The position numbers and the translations under genes are program-made. A DNA stretch of 64,000 nucleotides, from contig JAXQJY010000020.1 in NCBI GenBank assembly GCA_037042185.1, forward strand, positions 761,872 to 825,871. The letters are read 5' to 3'. The notes under the pieces were generated by a model. The model was not told the origin of the DNA. It searched no databases and saw only the letters and a list, made by a program, of their open reading frames with translations. The stretch comes from Sordariomycetes sp. S80-01Y. Lineage: Eukaryota > Ascomycota > Sordariomycetes. Below are positions 58,271 through 64,000 of the stretch, one piece after another; the stretch's first letter is position 1, and each line of letters opens with the position of its first letter.

Positions 58271-59150
58271 ATGTTAATCGACGGAATCAGGTTTGCCTGC
58301 AATACTTGCATTCGAGGTCACCGCGCTGCGCAGTGCCAGCATAACGGTAAGTGTCACTTGGGGAGAGCTCGTACACTCACCTTGGCTGATATCCGAATAT
58401 AGACCGTCCACTCCATCATGTTCGTGGCAAAGGACGTCCAGTTTCACAATGTGGTCACTGCCGTTCGTTGCGCCAGACTCAATCTGTCCATACCATGTGC
58501 AAGTGTGCCCTCCTCTCACGAACCTCCAGCGATAAGCAAGTTCGCGCAGGTAAGCTTCTACGGCTGATCATTCGGAAGCTATAACTAACCGCTATTATCT
58601 CACCGTAGCACGATGCCTCTGTATTCACGGCGAGGTCTGTAATTGCGCTTCCAACCAGCCGAACAAGGAGCCTGGCGTGGTTTCGAAAGCCGTGCAGCAG
58701 AGCAGCAACCCATCTACCATCTCCTCCCAAGTCCAGTTAGCCGCGGACCAGAGCAGCCTCTACTCATTTCAGCCAGGCGGCTTGAATTCGAGTCAAGCTC
58801 CCGAATCTGGCGTAACGAACTACGTCCTCTTTTCACAGCAGTTCAATGAACCCACTGACTGGCATCTGAATGATGTCATCGGTAGCTTCCCCCCTTTAGT
58901 CGTCCCCCCTTTAGTCGGCAACTACACGACGGCCACCGCAAGTTTTGAAAACGGCGACTCGGTGTTCGAAGGAAATACGTTTCCGGTATTGGATGAAACA
59001 ATGTTTAGTTTTGAGGACTGGACGTTCGACTATTCGCAGCCTGTAATCGACTCCTCGATAACGGACAACGCGGAATTAGTCAGTTTCGAAGTGCAGTCGG
59101 GGATCGATGATAGCTACGAGGATGTTAGCATAACTTATGGACCAGTCTAG
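58271..59150 (+). CDS. Copper-fist transcription factor (Ace1/Cuf1/Mac1 family)
   Basis: Three exons, 58271-58346, 58403-58549 and 58609-59150, giving 254 residues; splitting hides the DNA-binding domain from simple frame reading. Residues 1-60 are a copper fist. MLIDGIRFACNTCIRGHR with Cys10, Cys13, Cys22 and His24 forms the zinc module. R33-GKGRP-38 carries the minor-groove KGRP element. QCGHC (42-45) and CKC (58-60) begin the copper-binding cysteines, completed by CLCIHGEVCNC (77-87). Such factors bind several Cu(I) through CxC cysteines and then activate or repress copper genes. The C-terminal two thirds are Ser/Gln-rich and then acidic, as in an activation domain. It lacks a second Cys-rich repeat, so it looks more like a copper-excess sensor than a deficiency sensor; that is inference. 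Confidence 0.9.
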
Positions 59151-60094
59151 CAGTGCAAGAAGGACCTTTTCCTTGCATTTGATTTTAACACCGCCCACTC
59201 CACCCTCAGGGGTTTTTTCAAGATATACCCTGCGTACGTCCGCGACTTATCTTAAGTGCAACCTTCATCGACATTCCAATCTGAATCCCAATTGTAAAGG
59301 CAGTTTTCTAAAGCCATGTACGAAAGTATGCAGCGTAGAGGGGTGTGCGAAGATTTGTGTCTCGCAGACAATTGATGCGGTTCACCATTCAGCTCGAGCT
59401 ACTACTTTGAGGAGTATAGATCCTAAGAAAGTTAGTGCTCAGAGATAGAATTAGGAGATAGCCCCACTCAAGATGAGATGTTTGTGCGGCATTGCGTGGT
59501 TTATGCTGAGAATAGATGAGAGGTTTGTGCGTCGCTGATGAAATTATTTGCTGATTAATTAGGTTTGCCGATCAGTACAGTAGAAGTGGGCGACTGGACG
59601 ACAACCTGTCTAGTACATCGGGGCACCAGACCAGCCAAGACTGAACGCTTAACGTCCAAGCAGCCCTCAGCGTCGCCAGGGTTAACAGATTAAAAGCTTC
59701 CGATTTGCCAAGAATCTCACATAATCGGGCAGCGAGCGGTCATTTTGCGCGCGCGAGCTTCTCACCTGTCGCATTTATCGGATTTAACCCCCACCGTCGT
59801 ATGCCACCCCAGCAGCACATTATTTAGCCCCCGATCCCCTACTTTGCATATCTTTTCTCTTACTCAGAGAGCCTAGCCTACCTACCATTTTCCACTTATG
59901 ATTAATACTTGCAATACTGTTGGGTGTCTATCTTAACACAACTTCATCTATCCGGATACTTCGTCGGCTGGTTTCCGCATCCTCACCACCCCACTGCTGC
60001 CTGTCACCACTTACACCAATCACAACGGTCACTATCAACTCACAACAAACCGCCGACCATCTACCACGCCGGCCAGCTTGACAGCCGGGATTTC
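59151..60094. other. Intergenic region between two transcription-factor genes
   Basis: A 103-codon frame at 59137-59448 has an ATG and a few cysteines but overlaps the copper-fist 3' end and resembles no metallothionein. The CT- and CA-rich 200 bp before 60095 are probably the leader of the Zn2Cys6 gene. Confidence 0.4.
59481..59532 (+). promoter_or_regulatory. Two copies of the island motif before the Zn2Cys6 gene
   Basis: TTTGTGCGG at 59481-59489 and TTTGTGCGT at 59524-59532, spaced 43 bp apart. They lie 614 and 571 bp before the Zn2Cys6 start and about 330 bp after the copper-fist stop. Confidence 0.5.
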
Positions 60095-61327
60095 ATGATG
60101 GGGTTTTCATCACCGTCAGAAGACCAGAAGCCGGTCACTATTTCGAAGAAAAGCCCAACATCCAACACTAAGTCCGTCAAGCCGCAACATCGTGCACCAA
60201 AGCGTGCTGGATCTGCTGCCTCAGTGCACCACTATGACAACCTCACTCATGGATTAGGTATGGACAGAAGGCTCAAGCGTGTTTGGAAAGCTTGTGAGAG
60301 ATGTCGCACGAAGAAGACCAAGGTACGTTTGGTGCATCTTGCAGATAGCGACGCGTCGATTGGCTAACAGTTAGTCAGTGTGATGGGGAGTTCCCCTGCA
60401 AGAGGTGTAAGGACGACGGACTTGTATGTACTGCTGGCGTGCGGAAGAAGATCGGGTTCAAGCAACTGCCGAGGGGGTATGCCCAATTCCACGGTTGTCA
60501 TCGAGATCATTCCACTCACATTCGTTAGATACGCTGAAGTTCTTGAGAACACGCAAATCGCCCTCATCGCTACCGTCCACAAGCTCTACAACATGGTCCG
60601 CAGCGGCGAGCAATGGCATCTAGGCGAGTCTGAGCTTAACGATCGAGGTCTCCCGGTTATCCACAACATCGCATCGAAACTCGGCGCGATTCGTCCCAAC
60701 AGCGACATCAATCTTCCCGTTCACTTGGTCTTCCCCGAGGACGAGGCTGGCATGGCCGAGCTAGCTCGACAACTTGAGGAGCAGCTCCCACACCAAGAAA
60801 CAATCCCGATGTCCTTGTCGCACAGGGGCGGCGGTTCCACAGCATTGTCGACGAACTCTCCTGAACTGGATCATTCGGATGATGGCGGGCTTGACAAGAA
60901 CTACAGGAGGCTAGCGTTTGGAGAGGGCAATCTAGCGACAGGAATGTCATCACTAGCAAGCCTGACACATAGTCTCGGCTTCGAGAACACCCCGTCTTCT
61001 GACTTCGAGGTCAGCAGCTTCAACCTCTTCTCGAATGAAGCACCGCCCGGTACTTTCACCCCGCCGATGTGGCGGGAAATGATGCCGCGACAATCCACAG
61101 AACTCCCGACTCTGACGCCGCAACAAACAGCTCGGATGCAACAAGTGCAACGGCAACGAGAACAGATGATGCAACAAAACATCGCGTTAGGGAGCAGTCA
61201 GATCATGGGTTATAACATGGGTGGCATGAAGCTCCAAGGGCTGTCGCATCCTAACTCCGATCCGATGATCTCAATGGGTGATCCTATGGTCTATCACAGC
61301 TTCGACGATAACGACCAGAGACCCTAG
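60095..61327 (+). CDS. Zn2Cys6 (Gal4-type) transcription factor
   Basis: Three exons, 60095-60322, 60379-60476 and 60529-61327, giving 374 residues. The first intron cuts the zinc cluster; splicing joins ACERCRTKKTK to CDGEFPCKRC and gives the full C-x2-C-x6-C-x5-C-x2-C-x6-C pattern (Cys67, 70, 77, 83, 86, 93). No fungal_trans middle domain is evident. After the cluster come a helical segment (YAEVLENTQIALIATVHKLY), a middle part and a Gln/Met-rich tail (QQTARMQQVQRQREQMMQQN) that could activate transcription. Two adjacent ATGs exist; the first is used. It is the last gene before the subtelomeric repeats. Target genes are unknown; copper involvement is suggested only by position and two upstream motifs. 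Confidence 0.88.
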
Positions 61328-61490
61328 CCTCTAACTGGCGGCGATTCTACTCTAGATAATTTTATTGATATTAGGTAAAAGTAGATACTAATTTAGACCA
61401 GTTTTCGATAGAGTAGATTTATTAATATATAAGGGTAAACCCTTACTCTTATCCTAATATTCAATCGGAGCAATGTTTAGTAGACTTAGT

Positions 61491-61640
61491 GTTACGACCC
61501 GTTATGCGGCCTTTACGTGACCCTAAAACACCCCCACTAATTTCCTCTAATTATCACTAAACACCTACTTAGCCTCCCTAGCTTATAATGCTCCTATATA
61601 GGCTCACTGTGAGCCTTAGGGAATTATAATAAGCCTGACA
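61491..61640 (+). repeat. Solo-LTR-like element
   Basis: 150 bp starting TGTTACGACC and ending CCTGACA, the TG..CA ends of a fungal LTR. ATTCAATCGGAGCAA occurs exactly 180 bp apart at 61460 and 61640 on either side, and the second copy directly follows the LTR end where a tRNA primer-binding site would stand. No target-site duplication seen. Less AT-rich than its surroundings. Confidence 0.5.
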
Positions 61641-62475
61641 TTCAATCGGAGCAAGCTATAGTAGAGCCCATAGAAAATCTCCCGCTAAATGAGAATATGC
61701 TAGTAAAGATAGGCATAGGGCCCATTAATAAAGGCCCATTAAATAAGATTAATTATAATTAGTCTAGCTATAGGGTATTATTAGGGAATAAATTTAGAAT
61801 AGAGATTAATAATAAGGGTCTATAAAATAAAGTATATAAGATTATTAGCTAGAGGAAGAAGTATATATAATTAAAGGAGTAAGGGTTTAGGGATAGGGAT
61901 AATATAAATCTATAAGGAGGGCTAGGTAAATTAGGATAAAGTATTATAGTTAGTAAAGGTAATTATAGAGCTATTTATTTATATATAAGTATTCCTATTT
62001 CCTATTTATTAAGAATATAGGTTTATATATATAATAGGAGAAGTAACGATAGGTTTATATCGATACTATTAAAGAATTAGGTTAGATAAATAAAAGAGAA
62101 TTATTAAAGCTATCTAGTAGATTATTAATTTTATCTAGATATAAGAAGAATTAAAAGATTTCTAATACCCGCCGCTAGATAGTAAGCTAATATAGTATAT
62201 CTAGCCGCTAATAAAAGACGGTATATAATATAATAAATATAGCTATATTATGTGAACCTAACCGCGAGGCCGGTGATATTTTGGGCCATAATACCAGCTA
62301 GGCTTAACCCCTGTCCCCTGCCAAAGGGTTCGCGCATAGACGCGATAGGGGTAATATAATACTACCTCTAAAATACCAGTTTATAAGCTAGCTAATTAGA
62401 GGAGATAAGGCGCCTAGGTTAGGAAATAAAGACCGAAGAATTCCTAAAGATAAAGGAAAAAGGAGAGGGGAAGAG

Positions 62476-62700
62476 TGTGACGTTCGGGCCTGGTCTAACT
62501 ATAGGGTAGATAGATCAGAGGGTTGGTTTATTATTCGTAGTATATTAGGTTATAAGTATGAGACTAGGTAATCGTTATAGTTAAGTGCTAAAGTTATAGA
62601 ACTAGAGATAACTAAGTATTAATAATTATATTAATAGCTAAGTTATATCTAATAAATATAAGTAACTTATAAGTTCTATATATTAGTTAAGTATACTAGG
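62476..62700 (+). repeat. RIP-mutated copy of the dispersed LTR-like repeat
   Basis: Begins TGTGACGTTCGGGCCTGG, identical to the 42782 copy for the first 18 bp, then differs mainly by C-to-T and G-to-A. This is the clearest pairwise RIP evidence in the window. Confidence 0.75.
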
Positions 62701-62703
62701 ATT

Positions 62704-62975
62704 ATACTATATCTTAGCGCGGTCTATATACTAGAGTATATAATGCCTTAGCGCGATCTATATACTAGAGCATATGATATCCTAGTGCGGTCTATATACT
62801 AGAGCATGCGATATCCTGGCGCGATCTATATACTAAAGTATATAATATCCTAGCGCGGTCTATATACTAGAGCGTATAATATCCTGGCGCGATCTATATA
62901 CTAGAGCATATAATATCCTAGTATAGTCTATATACTAGAGCGTGTAATATCCTGGCGCGGTCTATATACTAGAGC
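62704..62975. repeat. Subtelomeric minisatellite, eight 34-bp units
   Basis: Consensus units combine ATAATATCCTGGCGCGATCT and ATATACTAGAGCAT (34 bp). Eight copies in tandem vary mainly at GGCGCG/AGCGCG/AGTATA and GCAT/GCGT/GTAT. The array begins directly after the dispersed repeat copy and lies 950 bp from the telomere. The GCGCG core survives in most units despite the surrounding loss of CpG. Confidence 0.85.
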
Positions 62976-63923
62976 TATTAGTTAAAAATTATAGGGGGTA
63001 TTTTAGGGTTATATAAAGGCTATATAATGGGTTATAATATAATATCCCCTTTTCTAAGATCTTATCTTAAGATTAATTAAAACCCTAGCGTGCCCTATCT
63101 ATTAGTTTATCCCTTTTTCTTCCTTTTATTCTTTATAATATTAATAAGATATTAAAATATATTTCTAAACTATCTTATATAAAAACTATATAATATTATA
63201 TGCTTATTATAAAGATATAGAAAAATGGTATTAAAATTATACCTTATACCTAGTATTTTAAGATAAAGTATATTTATAAGGCTAAGGAAAATGGTTCTTA
63301 TTATTATTATTATACTCTTAATAGGTAGTCTTATAATAATATAAGCATGGCTTTAGCTTATAAGTCTTTTTATTATTTTTATATTTCCTAGCTAACTTTA
63401 ATAATAAATTAAACTTTAAAAGAGTAAGAGAGGATTAAAAAGGAGATTAAAAAATTTAAGGAGATACTTTAAGAGACTCTAGTATATTTATCCTAGTTAT
63501 AGTAATAATATAATTCTCTTAAGTCTTATTTTTTAAAGTTATTTAAATAGGGAATATAATAGCTTAATAAGGAGGATAGTATTTATTCCTAAGAGAAGGC
63601 GATTTTAGAGAAATAATAGACTATTAATATTACCTAGTTAATAAATTACCTTAATTTAATTAACTAGTTCTCTATACTTAATAGATTATTTCTTTTTAGT
63701 AATATTATTAAATTAGTTAGTGGTAGTTTATTAGATATCTAGTGGGTTCCTATATATTTTTAGTATTATTATATCCTTTCTATTTAATTAGATACTTAAC
63801 TTCTTTATTTATAATCTATTTATTAATAATTTATTTAGATTTATATTTCTCTTTATAGACTTTAATATCTAGTTATTATTTTATATTTTATAATACCTTT
63901 TCTAGTAATAAGATATAAAAGGT

Positions 63924-64000
63924 TTAGGGTTAGGGTTAGGGTTAGGGTTAGGGTTAGGGTTAGGGTTAGGGTTAGGGTTAGGGTTAGGGTTAGGGTTAGG
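63924..64000 (+). repeat. Telomere, (TTAGGG)n
   Basis: Twelve full TTAGGG units and a partial one run without error to the last base. The G-rich strand points outward, so this is the right end of the chromosome. Confidence 0.98.

Larger units (their letters stand above)
61328..63923. repeat. AT-rich RIP-degraded subtelomere
   Basis: Base composition switches sharply within about 20 bp of the Zn2Cys6 stop codon to long runs of A, T and purine-flanked G with almost no CpA or TpG. No open frame survives. Contains the elements listed separately plus unidentified transposon debris. Confidence 0.8.

Noticed and set aside
59137-59448. Possible cysteine-containing metallothionein-like frame after the copper-fist gene
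   Set aside because: Only a few scattered cysteines, no CxC clusters, overlaps the regulator's end and has no promoter of its own.

Overview
The window is the right-hand chromosome end of a filamentous ascomycete (Pezizomycotina). The + strand finishes in an uninterrupted TTAGGG array running off the end, genes carry 50-90 bp GT..AG introns, and repeats show the one-directional C-to-T / G-to-A decay expected of RIP. I cannot fix the class from the sequence.

Layout: (a) 1-36 kb is a gene-sparse accessory region rich in secreted hydrolases and secondary-metabolism-type enzymes: an NmrA-like reductase, an NlpC/P60-type secreted protein, a sedolisin (S53) protease, an alpha/beta hydrolase, a wrecked SDR gene, a cytochrome P450 next to an SDR gene carrying one nonsense codon, a secreted NodB deacetylase, a divergent pair of BAHD acyltransferases, a secreted arylsulfotransferase-like protein, an MFS transporter and a heme-thiolate peroxygenase. 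No PKS, NRPS or terpene synthase core is visible. (b) 36-45 kb is decaying DNA with a broken condensation-type acyltransferase, one intact multi-pass membrane protein, LTR-like repeats and a WLM metalloprotease fragment. (c) 45-61 kb holds what I consider the main discovery: a copper-handling island made of a DUF4396 membrane protein, a 1199-residue P1B copper ATPase, a divergently transcribed ATX1-type copper chaperone, a DHA1 transporter and a copper-fist transcription factor, with a Zn2Cys6 regulator beyond. The motif TTTGTGCG recurs across this island (five TTGTGCG cores in the single ATPase/chaperone intergenic region) and by eye the 8-mer occurs nowhere in the first 44 kb. (d) 61.3-63.9 kb is AT-rich RIP-degraded subtelomere with a solo-LTR-like element, a dispersed repeat copy and an eight-copy 34-bp minisatellite, followed by the telomere.

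How the genes may work together: the chaperone would deliver cytosolic Cu(I) to the ATPase for export, the copper-fist protein would sense copper and drive the divergent promoter, and DUF4396 is an associated membrane component of unknown role. The 12-36 kb enzymes could form one or more small tailoring clusters, but this is inference from gene type only.

Gene models were spliced by hand by reading frames and GT/AG borders. All family assignments come from recognising motifs, not from searches.
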